DNA from: Argopecten irradians
Taxonomy: Eukaryota > Mollusca > Bivalvia > Pectinida > Pectinidae
Assembly: GCF_041381155.1 (NCBI RefSeq)
Contig: NC_091135.1
Coordinates: 46,489,086 to 46,553,085 of the forward strand
DNA length: 64,000 nucleotides
Reading direction: 5' to 3'
The position numbers were made by a program, and so were the translations under genes. This document shows, one piece after another, positions 38,296 through 49,701 of this stretch. Positions within the stretch are counted from its first letter, which is position 1; every line of letters starts with the position of its first letter. The notes beneath the pieces were generated by a model. The model worked only from the letters and a program-made list of their open reading frames with translations, did not search any database and was not told the origin of the DNA.

Positions 38296-39059
38296 TGGAT
38301 AGTGTTTTACATAATAGAGTAATCGTGATCATCAATCACTAACACATATGTTAACGAAACATTAAGAATGTACCCACAAACATTTTATATTATCTAAAGG
38401 ATAGACAGGTCAATAGTATCACAATTTTAAGAAACAAAAATGGTCACTACAATGAAATAATCCGTAACACAATTTAAATTAATATAAGACTGGCATGCAT
38501 TACAGCGTTTTGTGAATGACAGTGCCTCAATAGAAAAAAATGTAAGCACAAGAACAACTATCTTCACTAATATATACATCAGGTGAATATATCTGGAATG
38601 GATTTGCAGACATTTATAACTAAATTATTTTCGAGATGCATGTATTGGCTCTATCCTAAAAGGTGACCAAGACCAGTTGATCTAGGACAGACGTCTTTCC
38701 TTTATAACCACAGATGAAGAGGCGTTCTGATTTCTCTACGATACATAAATTAATGTACATCCGGGCATCTTTGAAAGCTGCACCTTTCTTATGCTTAGGG
38801 TAAATAGCATTAAATAAGTAAAGGAAGGTCATTTCAACCAATTGATTGCAGATTAGTGACACTACTGATAATATGGTTTGGGAAGAATACTCTAAAACTC
38901 TATCCCGCACAATTCACCGACACTGTGATAAGTGGGAACGGGATTGGTTAGTATGGCGGCTGTACAGGACAAAACTTGAAATTAGTAACAAGTACAGTAC
39001 ATTGGAATTGAAATATTTTTTTCTAATATTATTTTGAAGTTATTTTTTAACATTGTTTT

Positions 39060-39616
39060 GATCATGGCGACCTATTGCGATAGTCTTTTGTCCGTCGTCG
39101 TGCGTCGTGGGTTAACATTTCCTTGTGAACGCGATAACTTGAGTAAATATAAACCGAGCTTAATAAAACTGTCTATGTAAAGTAACATTGAGAGTTACAT
39201 TGGAAAGATCTCGGACGAGTTCGAACATCAGCTTGATTCGACAGTAATTTACGGAGTTATGGCCCTTTGCACTGATAATTATTATTGTACCTTGTGAACA
39301 CGACAACTGGAATAAATATGAACCGAGCTTAATGAATCTTTGTTTGTAGACTAACATTGGAAAGATCTCGAACGAGTTCGAAAATCAGCTTGATTCGACA
39401 GTAATTTACGGAGTTATTGCCATTTGCAATAATAATTATCGCACCTTGTGAACACGATAACTTGAGTAAATGTAAACTGAGCTTAATGAAACTTTGTCTG
39501 TAGACCTATTAGATCTATGTTCCTAATTCGTGAACAAGACATCTGTTGGCTAGTAAATACATAACTTATTTGTATCAAATATCAGGTGACTGTTAGGGCC
39601 CATGGGCCTCTTGTTG
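39060..39616 (+). repeat. Interspersed element with about 2.5 internal tandem units
   Basis: A unit of about 160 bp containing CTTGTGAACRCGAYAACT, ACCGAGCTTAAT, GAAAGATCTCG, ACGAGTTCGAA and TTTACGGAGTTATKGCC occurs twice in full and once in part. It is preceded by ATGGCGACCTATTGCGATAG and ends with TTAGGGCCCATGGGCCTCTT. A block with this kind of ending is, from memory, common in bivalve genomes; I did not search it. Confidence 0.75.
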
Positions 39617-40879
39617 GTATCAGCAACTACATAAATCAAATATTCTTCCTTTCACTAATATTGTTTTTCTTTCCACTTCATCCCATTCGTCAGCAATTAC
39701 GTCATACAAATATTCTTCTTTTTAATATTCTCTTTTTTCACTTTCACTCACGTTTTCTCTCTCTCCTTCATATCCAATTCTTGCAATGTATGTATAATTG
39801 GTAACACAAATTACCTACTATTACTTAAACATACTTCCATGTCCATGCTTAAAAACAACTTAGTAACGCTATACAGAAATATGTTTGCTTTTCTGTCTTT
39901 TATCTCTTTTCATAATAGTGCTTTTCGTCGTTCTTTTATTTCATTTTTATGTCACATTTTATACAATGTGGCCAATGATAGATCTGGTCTTATTTGGCTA
40001 ATAAGATATGATTACGGAGTTAAGAAAAGCATCCAATAAAAAATTATGGGCGAGTGCAAGAGTGATTGGGCGATCCCCTACCGCTCGCCATTCTAATCAT
40101 GGCATATTAATTTGTGTTACATATAACATTACATTGTATCTATATAAACTGTATGTATCAAGGCCTGATGCAGGTAGAAGTTATAGGGTCACATACCTCC
40201 CATCATAGGCATAGTTACATTGTTCTCTAATGAATAAATATAACTAAATCCCGACTCTTAATCTCAGTCCCTTTTTGTAGTATGACTTAGCTCGTTTTCA
40301 AATATTGTTTTTTCAATATTATTTTTACGTATTTTCCGAGTTAAAGACTGAAAGATCTCCACGAATTTAAGTCTTTAAAATTGTAAACTTTAATAAAAAC
40401 ACATGAATACATAAAACAACTGAGGTAGGAAGTGTTCATACAGTCGTGAAATGAAAAGGAACTTTACAGCTGCAAAGTGAAGAGCAAAAACAAATTAAAT
40501 CGACTGAAAATGAGTCCCTGGCGTGGTTCATTTCGTTGACAATATGACGGTATCTTAAAGGTGACCAAAAATCGACTAACCACGGGGACTTCACTTTCCA
40601 GGAAACATGGAAACAGACGGCAGTACGCACACAGAAGTGACAAATTCAGATAATATGTAAAATTAAATATCTAAGGAATACCGGTATTGAACAATAAAGA
40701 ATAAACCAGAAAAAGCATGAATTATATAACAATAATGAAACCTCGAAGGACATCCCACCAGATCACATCATTTTTAATATATCTACTATCGTATTGAATT
40801 GGCATTATATCCTTCGGAAAATGACAACAGTAACCATTATTGTAATACATGTAACTAGTGGTTGCATTTCCTGAGTCTT

Positions 40880-41470
40880 GTTTGTTTGTTTGATTAATAA
40901 ACGTCCTATTAACAGCTATGGTCATGTAAGGACGACCTTTCCTGTATGCGATGTGTTGCGTGTATGTTGTGCGAGGTGCGTGTTTTGGGAGACTGTGGTA
41001 TATTCGTATTATGTCATACAGTGTATAGTGGAACTGTTGTCCTTGTTATAGTGCTGTACCACTGAAGCTTGCCGCCGAAGACACCAAGCAACACACCCCA
41101 TCTGGTCACTTTATACTGACAACGGGCGAACCAGTCGTCCCACTCCCTGTATGCTGAGCGCTAAGCAGGAGCAGAAACTACCACTTTCATAGACTTTGGT
41201 GTGTCTCGGCCAGGGGACAGAACCCAGAGCCTTCCTCACAGGGGCGAACGCTCAATTCAAGGCCAAAAATGAGGCCGTGCCAAGGGAGGCATTAGGAAAG
41301 ATAAAGTCAGTTAGGAAGAAGAGAAAAGATAAGATCCTAACTTTAGTCGCCTTTTACGATCATGCAATAGGGACAGAAGGTACAATTTGCTTTGTAGAGT
41401 ATAGATTAGTAGAATAATACTGCAACAAACAAGAATTCCACATAAGTGGATGTGTCCCTGCACAGCTTAA
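40880..41470 (+). repeat. Interspersed SINE-like or MITE-like repeat
   Basis: Begins GTTTGTTTGTTTGATTAATA followed by AACGTCCTATTAACAGC, and contains GGGACAGAACCCAGAGCCTT and TAGTCGCCTTTTACGATCAT. Parts recur at 11630-11770 and 22175-22215, which shows it is dispersed. The 73-codon open frame 41196-41417 lies inside it and is not taken as a gene. I recall similar blocks from scallop sequences, but this is memory, not a search. Confidence 0.65.
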
Positions 41471-41512
41471 GAAATAGTTATTTACAGTTGAAAATATTGT
41501 GAAGAATTAGCT

Positions 41513-41640
41513 GAAGTTAAAGATGCTCCATCGCTGACAAATGGTATTTTTTCACCATCAAAAACAGGAGCAGACGATTTAGTATTTTTCTTCAGTTACA
41601 AAAGTTACTTACTTTACAACATTAACACCATTGAAAACAG
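41513..41640 (+). mobile_element. Half copy of the CCACCGC-type MITE
   Basis: TTAAAGATGCTCCATCGCTG then ACAAATGGT, and on through AGTATTTTTCTTCAGTTACA and AAAGTTACTTACTTTAC, matches 6857-6990 closely. The matching right end is missing; the sequence passes instead into the 1-kb duplicated block. Confidence 0.7.
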
Positions 41641-41649
41641 CTTCTAATT

Positions 41650-42599
41650 TCCCAATTTGTAGAAAGTTGCCATATAGAAAATCTATTACTTGTAGAATTT
41701 TTTTAAACACAAATTTTAAGAAATTACCAATTTTGCGGCCATTTTGGAAAGCTGCATTTTAACACCTTGTAGAGAGGTGAAATTTTACACTTTTTTGCTT
41801 CAATATTTTTACTAACTCGCCCGTGCAACATGTTTAGCAATATCAAGTTAGTTATTGCTGTTACTCTTTTTTAGGTTCACTGAGATGAAAATGATAAGCA
41901 TTTAAGGTTAGAATCCTGACCTATTGGTTTTTAATTTTTACATTTATTTAATATAGTGATAAAGTTATTTGAATTTGTAACAAGAAATGCTAAAAAATAA
42001 CCAAAACCAATTTTATATTGGGGCAAAAAATCAAGCTCACTGACCCCCTATTTTTATGATGGTTTAAAAACAGTAACTTTTTTCTTTTGAATTACAAAAT
42101 TTAAGAAAAAGTTAGTGATCAGAACTTTTTTATGTGAAGCGTTGAATCTGCCAAAAAAAAAGTAAAAAACGCATGTTTTCATCTTCAAAATTTAGGGGGT
42201 AGGGGTAACATATACAGCCGTTCTGGGCATAAATAATGGGTTGACTGTGTGATGTTATTATTTTCTGTGAAGTCTCAAAATATTCATACTTATGAGACAA
42301 CTAATTTGCAAACTATTGCTTTATTTTTCGTGAGTATGTATGAAATTCCGCTAAAATCACAATTAATGTCAAATCTTTGATTCATAAAAGCTCAAAATCA
42401 AGCAAACCATCATAGTTTTCGTTACATTAATTTTTATTTCCAAAAAGCTATATAAGAAAAAAAGTTAGTCATCGGAAAAGTTTCACTTTTCACCAGAGCA
42501 GATTCTTCAGGCGATTCTGAAACAAATGTTATCAATGTTGTTAATCTTAATTCTTTGACTAAGCTTACATCAAATACATGTCTACTAGATATGAAAGCT
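41650..42599 (+). repeat. Duplicated block, copy A (about 950 bp)
   Basis: Starts TCCCAATTTGTAGAAAGTTG and ends ATATGAAAGCT. It is nearly identical to copy B at 42817-43782 apart from small indels. The last 120 bp (42481-42599) carries the same protein-like frame as copy B (ADSSGDSETNVINVVNL) but then runs into unrelated sequence, with a stop soon after. Confidence 0.92.
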
Positions 42600-42816
42600 G
42601 GAAACAAGTTATTATCATCAGTTAAAAATAATAGACATTGAGTGTCTCCCGGTGATTAAAAATTATCGTTAATTAAGCACGGAATGAAATGGATTTTAGA
42701 TATAATTTTAAAAGGTTGATTGCGATAAAAAAAATCAAGCCTGTGAGGTTTCAGTCTCGTTGAAGTCCCGTTTCAACATTTATTGAAGAGTTATTGAGAT
42801 TTTCAAAAAGTAATTG

Positions 42817-43782
42817 TCCCAATTTGTAGAAAGTTGCCATATAGAAAATGTTAAAAAAAATAGACTTCTATTACTTGTAGAATTTTTTTAAACACAAATT
42901 TTAAGAAATTATCATTTGCGGCCATTTTGGAAAGCTGCATTTTAACACCTTGTAGAAAGGTGAAATTTTACCCTTTTTTGCTTCAATATTTTTACTAACT
43001 CGCCCGTGCAACATGTTTAGCAATATCAAGTTAGTTATTGCTGTTACTCTTTTTTAGGTTCACTGAGATGAAAATGATAAGCATTTAAGGTTAGAATCCT
43101 GACCTATTGGTTTTTAATTTTTACATTTATTTAATATAGTGATAAAGTTATTTGAATTTAACAAGTTAAAAAATAACCAAAACCAATTTTATATATTGGG
43201 GCAAAAAATTAAGCTCACTGACCCCCTATTTTTATAATGGTTTTAAAAAACAGTAACTTTTTTTCTTTTGAATTACAAAATTTAAGAAAAAGTTAGTGAT
43301 CAGAACTTTTTTCTGTGAAGCGTTGAATCTGCCAAAAAAAGGTAAAAAAAACCATGTTGTTTTCATCTTCAAAACTTAGGGGGTAGGGGTAACATATACA
43401 GCCGTTCTGGCATAAATAATGGGTTGACTGTGTGATGTTATTATTTTCTGTGAAGTCTCAAAATATTCATACTTATGAGACAACTAATTTGCAAACTATT
43501 GCTTTATTTTTCGTGAGTATGTATGAAATTCCGCTAAAATCACAATTAATGTCAAATCTTTGATTCATAAAAGCTCAAAATCAAGCAAACCATCATAGTT
43601 TTCGTTACATTAATTTTTATTTCCAAAAATCTATATAAGAAAAAAAGTTAGTCATCGGAAAAGTTTCACTTTTCACCAGAGCAGATTCTTCAGGCGATTC
43701 TGAAACAAATGTTATCAATGTTGTTAATCTTAGTTCTTTGACTAAGCTTACATCAAATACATGTCTACTAGATATGAAAGCT
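42817..43782 (+). repeat. Duplicated block, copy B (about 965 bp)
   Basis: Second member of the pair, in the same orientation and separated from A by 217 bp of unrelated sequence. It carries a 20-bp or so insertion near its start (ATGTTAAAAAAAATAGACTT). Unlike A it continues into a candidate exon that ends at 43853. Confidence 0.92.
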
Positions 43783-44048
43783 TTCCTTAATACCGTCATC
43801 CTCCATTGGAAACGGTGCATGGAAACAGTCAGCAGCAGGAGAGACAGACTGAGGTTAGTTATATAGGCCATATATTATCATCAAAACATCATTGTACCTG
43901 TAATGATAGACGGTCAGAATTACCCAGAACTTCTTGGCCTACATGCATAGAGTGTAATGGGCCAAGCATTGGAAATGGTATCATTATTTCTATTCTCTTT
44001 GTACCTTTCAGGAGTCTGGTACACGGTTATACTTTGATTATGGATTAG
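43639..44048 (+). pseudogene. Two candidate exons of an unidentified spliced gene (copy 1)
   Basis: A 71-codon open stretch, 43639-43853, reads SGDSETNVINVVNLSSLTKL, later LLDMKAFLNTVILHWKRCME, and ends CTGAG|GTTAGT. Joined to an exon starting 44012 (CCTTTCAG|GAGT), it continues SLVHGYTLIMD and stops at 44046-44048. No family is recognised. The donor GTTAGT is weaker than the GTAAGT in the sister copy at 47214. With three partial copies around it, this is more likely a decaying duplicate or an element than an intact gene. No upstream exon or start codon was found. Confidence 0.35.
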
Positions 44049-44205
44049 GACATTTTAATTGTATATGATTTACATAAATAAATGATATTTAGGCTAGTGC
44101 GCTGTTATTTCAACCATTTACATAAAAGGGGAGGCAACTCAAAGTTAATACAAAATGCACTTAACAAAATTTTACTACATTTGATGAAGTCTGTTATTGT
44201 ATTTT
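43817..44205 (+). repeat. Duplicated segment X, copy 1
   Basis: CATGGAAACAGTCARCAGCA and the following 380 bp match 47175-47555, with scattered substitutions and small indels. Confidence 0.9.
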
Positions 44206-44486
44206 CAGTGTAGCGAATAGACTTTCTGGTTTACAAAAAAAAATGTTCTCGATCGTGTCCGACTAAGGGAAATTCGTCATTTTTTCAAGTTTCGAGGCTG
44301 TTTGTGAAAAAAGTAGACCAGTACAGTATGACTTCTTGTTATCATATTGAAGTTGAACATGTAAAACTTTTAATTAAGACCAAAGTTGTTGAGATATCTG
44401 GTCTGCATATTTTTTACGGCACTTCGAACAAAATTACCCAATTTTGCTTCATGCCTTACCTTTCTCTCTCTTATATATTTATAATA

Positions 44487-44830
44487 TAAGTCTATAGTGG
44501 GTTTTTGACTTACCAACGTGCTTATGGTTTACCCTTAGCTGGGAAATAAGGATGCGAAAGTGTTGATACCTTTAATCATTGGTTGGCTTACAATTACCGT
44601 CCTCTCTCTATATCACGAAGTTGCAGTTACGTTCCTGAGAAGCATATGTACTGTTCGTCTATTCCCTTTACAAGTGGTCCCAAGTCTGTCGAACAATCTC
44701 CAAAACAAATAAAGCAAGAAATAAGTTCTAGGACTTCATCCCAGAGGAATGCCTTACCTTTTCTCTCTCTTCTCTCTTTTTTCGTTTTTTTTCTTTGCTT
44801 GCGAACGCCTCTCTTCTCAGTCGGTCAAAA
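44487..44830 (+). repeat. Duplicated segment Y, copy 1
   Basis: TAAGTCTATAGTGGGTTTTT through GCTTGCGAACGCCTCTCTTC matches 46295-46645. This copy is missing many runs of one to six bases that the other has, and has a CT-rich tract in place of the last coding-like part. Confidence 0.88.
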
Positions 44831-45044
44831 GTGGGAGGAGCTTTGTCTAGTATAGCGGACCCCGGAAGTTTAGAAACATAATAATCACGTGCGCATAGTT
44901 TGCTAACGGATCATGTTTTGTCGCCATTTTGAATCACCCTTTGACGGGGGTTCGGGGGTGAAACCCAGTCTAAGAAAGAAAAAAAACCCAACTCAATTTT
45001 ACATCTTGAACTCATCTTAACTGTTTTTGTAGCATTTTAAATAT

Positions 45045-45262
45045 TTAAAAAACAATTCTAGGACGTTTGAAAGGAACTTTGGCCTCAATGTGATCTTCGA
45101 TAATGTTTGGACCATGGCCAGCACATGTGAACACCGATTCGCTGTCTTTTCCATGCCAAAAATTTTCCTCTGTTGAGCAATATTTACCTGACAAACTGAA
45201 TAATGATCCAATTTCAATAAGCCAGTGGATGGATATTGCCACGTTTTCATTATTTCTGTCAT
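45045..45262 (-). CDS. Candidate minus-strand exon, unidentified
   Basis: On the minus strand, 45187-45045 reads GKYCSTEENFWHGKDSESVF, then TCAGHGPNIIEDHIEAK and a stop at 45047-45045. It follows a possible acceptor TTTGTCAG. The same CAG|GTAAAT could be a donor for the other open frame on this strand (45262 inward, MTEIMKTWQYPSTG...HYSVCQ). Both readings look more like protein than chance. No family is recognised, and it sits inside the patchwork of duplicated segments, so it may belong to an element or a dead gene. Confidence 0.3.
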
Positions 45263-46294
45263 ATATCCTTCATTCGAATCGTCACCATCGTAAAACTACA
45301 CGTGTACTTGTGTTTACAAATAAAATCAAAGTCCGTAAAATCACTCATTGCGCATGTTCAGCGCGTGCTCGGCTGACAACCAAAACGAAATCCCGAATTT
45401 TTTTTTCTCGTACAGTCTACAATGTTTTCCGCATGAAACTTTAAGTAGGTATTAAATTTTGCAAAAAGTTCATATATAGCGTAATAACATAAAGTATTTG
45501 TTCTCGGCCACATGTGTGAACTCGGTGACCGTTATTGTGCAGCGAGGCGAGGCTGACGCACGCTTACACAGTGGAGTTTTCCGAAGTTGTCAAAACACCA
45601 GTGTTCAAGTAGCTAAATTTGTTTGAGATTGTCGTCTGACTTGACGATATTACATCCTTCGGAGCCATGTGATTATATAATCTACGCTTATATCCATCGC
45701 CATCTAGGCTATAGATGGAACAACTTCACTTGTGTTCGATGGATACAATGTATTTGTGGTGACGCGTAACTGTCAACACGTGGATTACTAGCGGTGCATG
45801 TTTTATAATACACATGATTAAATTCTCAAAGAACAAAGATAAGAGGATATGTTTATAACTGACCTCTATCAGAAGGTCCTCACGCCCGTCCACCCAAAAG
45901 ACTCGATCGTATGACGAACACAGACACAGAGGTAATGTTTACATTTTTAACAAAAATGAAAGCACGTCGCCCCGGTCGGGATATTTTTCCGTTTCTTTAT
46001 ACAATTGTTAATTTAAAAATTGTTTGAATCATATATAAATATAAAACATGTATTAATTGTTTACATTTTTCCAAAATTCTATGAAAAACAACAATATACA
46101 CGTAATGTTGCATCAAAATGTAAACAAAGCCATGTGTTTGTTTAAAAAAAGTAGTCCTTTTACGTTGCATAGAACATTTTCTTACGCAAGTTCAAAGTTC
46201 AATGTTACCATGCAGTTATGGTAAACAAAATCGGCTAGTAGGCCTATTAGCGTATAGTGACCAAGCATAGCAAGTGTAAATATATATATATATA

Positions 46295-46645
46295 TAAGTC
46301 TATAGTGGGTTTTTGACTTACCAACGTGCTAAACCCCTATGGTTTAACCCTTAGCTGGGAACACTAATGATGCGAAGTCCACAGTGTTGATAGACTTTAA
46401 TCATTGGTTGGCTTACAATTACCGTCCTCTCTCTATATCACGACTAGTTGCAGTTACGTTCCTGAGAAGCATATGTACTGTTCGTCTATTCCCTAAACCT
46501 ACAAGTGGTCCCAAGTCTGTCGAACAATCTCCAAAACAAATAAAGCAAGAAATTAAGTTCTAGGACTTTCATCCCAGTTCTCGACACCCTACCAACACGT
46601 CTTCGTACGCTTTCTTTTCTTTGCTTGCGAACGCCTCTCTTCTCA
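46295..46645 (+). repeat. Duplicated segment Y, copy 2
   Basis: Longer form of the segment at 44487-44830. On the minus strand it contains the end of a 74-codon open frame (46793-46569; includes TMRREAFASKEKKAYEDVLV), which copy 1 lacks. A TA microsatellite (46280-46296) abuts its left edge. Confidence 0.88.
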
Positions 46646-47174
46646 TGGTATTGTCAGTTTTTAATGTTTTGCTCCTTGACCACAGTCTAGGATAGACCCT
46701 AGTAGAGGTCTGGACTATTGGCGCAAAAGAGCATCTACCGTTCAGTATCAACTTCCTCTCGTTTAACGGAATTGCTATAAATTTGTTTGGCAATCAGGAC
46801 ATGGTATTCAACAAGATCCTATTATATCCCTCTGGGTGTTAGAAGCGTGTAGAAACCACGACAGTGAAAAAATGCGAATCCGTCATGTTTTATTGGTTTA
46901 CTGGTCAAAAAAGCTCTCCATTCATTAAGTCAGGGAAGCCACCCTTTGTGGATGTAGTTTACTTCAATGGATTATGATAATTCTGAGTATCTGCACTATA
47001 TCTTCTTCCATCAAAAAGCATGATTTTCAACTCAATGTATTTTCATTCCAGAACTTAAGGAATGCTTTCGTTTACCATTGGTAGGATCTTTCTTTTCTTT
47101 GAGAAAATGAAAGACTTAACTAGAGATATTTGCTAACTATACTGTTTGAGTTCATGACTGATGTACAAATGAGG

Positions 47175-47555
47175 GTCCATGGAAACAGTCAACAGCAGGA
47201 GAGACAGACTGAGGTAAGTTATATAGGCAATATATTATCATCAAAACATCTTTATACCTGTAATGATAGACGGTCAGAATTACCCAGAACTTCTTGGCCT
47301 TCATGCACGGATTGTAATGGGCCAAGCATTGGAAATGGTTTCATTATTTCTATTCTCTTTGTACCTTTCAGGAGTCTGGTACACGGTTATACTTTGATTA
47401 TGGATTAGGACATTTTAATTGTTTATCTGATTTACACAAATGAAGAATATTTAGGCCAGAGCGCTGTTATCTTCAACCATTTACATCTAAGGGGAGCCAA
47501 CTCATAAAGTTAATACAAAATGCATTTAACAAAATGTTACATTTGAATAAGCTGT
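47175..47555 (+). repeat. Duplicated segment X, copy 2, with a second copy of the exon pair
   Basis: It carries METVNSRRDRLR up to an intact donor CTGAG|GTAAGT (47214), then the acceptor CCTTTCAG at 47364-47371 and SLVHGYTLIMD, stop at 47406-47408. The upstream part of the first exon present at 43639-43816 is replaced by unrelated sequence with stops. Confidence 0.85.
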
Positions 47556-48546
47556 TTACATATTTCCAAAATAAATTCTGAAACAGGATAATTCTGATTT
47601 TCAGATTATAGTTTATTTTCACTTTCTTTGTTATTTTCAAAACAGTGACTGTTTCAAAATGATATACTGTACAATAAGATTCAGGAAGAATAATACACGC
47701 CACAGAAATAACAACAAATAAATAAACATTGTGTACAGCACTATGTGGAATACAGTGCTCTCTCCATCAGTTTATCAACCCAAGTTGGCAAGTACTGTAA
47801 TTCTTTCAAAGCTATTACTTTGAAAGGAGGAAAAATTCCAAATAAATTCAATTGATATCTCAAATACATGCAAATGCTTTTTCCTTGTGTCATAGCATAT
47901 ATTCTTATTTACAGTCATTTCATATTAAACATACATGTACTCTGTTTTATGAAATGTCAATACTAGCCACAATATACAAGGGTTACATAACATTTAACCA
48001 AAATACCACAAAGGAGGAGGGCATTTCATAATGAAAACCCATGTACATTTCTAAGTGAATGCATAAATAGAAATGAAATATCAAGGGTGTAATCAAAATG
48101 CCATATCAGTTCATACCATAACTGTCCTCAAAGTGAAAAATAGGCACTGAGAGAAAGGACTTTATATGCTAGTTACACATTTTGTATACTACATTTGTAT
48201 TTGAAGAGTCAAATCAAATGCTAGGACTTTAAATGCAAGTTACACATTTGTATACTACATTTGTATTTGAAGAGTCAAATCAAATGCTGTTCTAGTGATT
48301 TTTTAAGGATTCAATTCAAACGTTAGACCTTAGCACAATATAAACAAAATTTTGAATAGACAAAGGGCAGCAACTCTTGCAAAAGATATCATCAAACTCT
48401 TGTAATAAATTCATATTAAAAATATTGCTATACATAATATTTTAAATACAATTTAAATCTGTGGCAATATTAGCGTAAATTATGAAAACTTACTCATGTA
48501 TAAAAACAAATGATAATATGATATGGTATACCAGGAATAGTGCTGA
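47556..48546. other. AT-rich stretch without a supportable gene
   Basis: Holds a 60-bp or so direct repeat (TACACATTTTGTATACTACA / TACACATTTGTATACTACAT regions, 48174-48290). No coding signal was seen. Confidence 0.6.
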
Positions 48547-49701
48547 ACTTAACATCATAGTTTTTCCATGCTGAATCAGTAATTAGTACTGATGAATCTG
48601 TAGCTACCTGTTGGGTAATATGAAGATAAAGCTTTTCTAAAATTTGTAAAGGTATTTACAGCTTCCTCCAGTGATTTATAAAATCACTAATTCTAAATTG
48701 ATAGCTGCCTAGCTGCATCTTCATAGATAAACAAAGAGTTTATTTACTTAAATCTCTAAGACAAAGAGAGCAAGAACTTAAGAGCGACCTGATCGTAAGT
48801 AAAATTAAAGATTCATTAAAGGTGCCTTCACTGATCAAGCTAACATATACTGTAGAGACAAGATTTCATTTTGTTATATATTAACTATGACTGTAGTGTG
48901 TTCAAGCATCCTCTAATGCTCCTCGTTTTCGTTTCCTATGATGTCTCACCATTTCTGATGTTGTGAGTTTCTCTATTTGCCTTGTTTCCCATTTATAGAA
49001 GTCATTTAGACCCTGTTGTCCAGCTTTAAATAGCAGTCTCTCGGATTCATCTAACTTTTCTGTTAGTCTTGTTGTGTCTTCATTTAAAGCATTCTGTGAG
49101 GAGTCCATGATTCTCCTTAAACGTGTCTGGAAAGTCTGGAAAAAATCCATATCCTCTAAAATGTTTCTATAATTTGAATTTATTTTCATAAGTATTAACT
49201 TGTTTGTGAAAACTGTTTAGATGTTTATCTATGCAGTCATACTTCACCCATTACACTCACTATACAATGATTATATAAGTAATGATGACTATAATAAGCT
49301 TCAGTAATTTTTGTAATAAGTTACATAAGAAAGCGGTTAACTACACAGTCTGATAAAATGTTTTTGAAGTAAATATTTGTGGTTTTATTTTAAATGGCTC
49401 ATTTATGACAACATTACTATGTAGATCAAATAATTATGGGAGACTTAGCTAATAATGAATAATACCTTTAGAAGACATTTTGAAATGTCTCCACTATCAG
49501 GAAGTTCAAATCTTAGAAGCTGACATCCATAGTTGTAGTAGAATGGACCTAATTTATGGAGGTCTACAACAGTAGCATCTGCAGTCAATATCTCACGATA
49601 ACTCTCCTTGTATTGTTTTGGGATCTCAACACTGACAATGTGGCGCTTGCGACTACACAATGCTCGAGCCATCCAGAACGGCATTTCCATCTTTGTACCG
49701 G
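48547..49701 (-). pseudogene. Partial tandem duplicate of GINS3 (end of gene, distal copy)
   Basis: 1155 bp that appear identical to 49702-50856 by eye. It carries the last exon of GINS3 (49135-48902) and all but the first 39 bases or so of the middle exon, but the break at 49701 removes that exon's acceptor and its first 13 codons. It has no first exon and no promoter of its own, so it cannot make the protein; transcripts reading past the first polyadenylation site could include it. Lack of differences means either a very recent duplication or an assembly artefact. Confidence 0.93.

Noticed and set aside
41196..41417. 73-codon frame with charged residues
   Set aside because: It lies within a dispersed repeat found elsewhere in the window.
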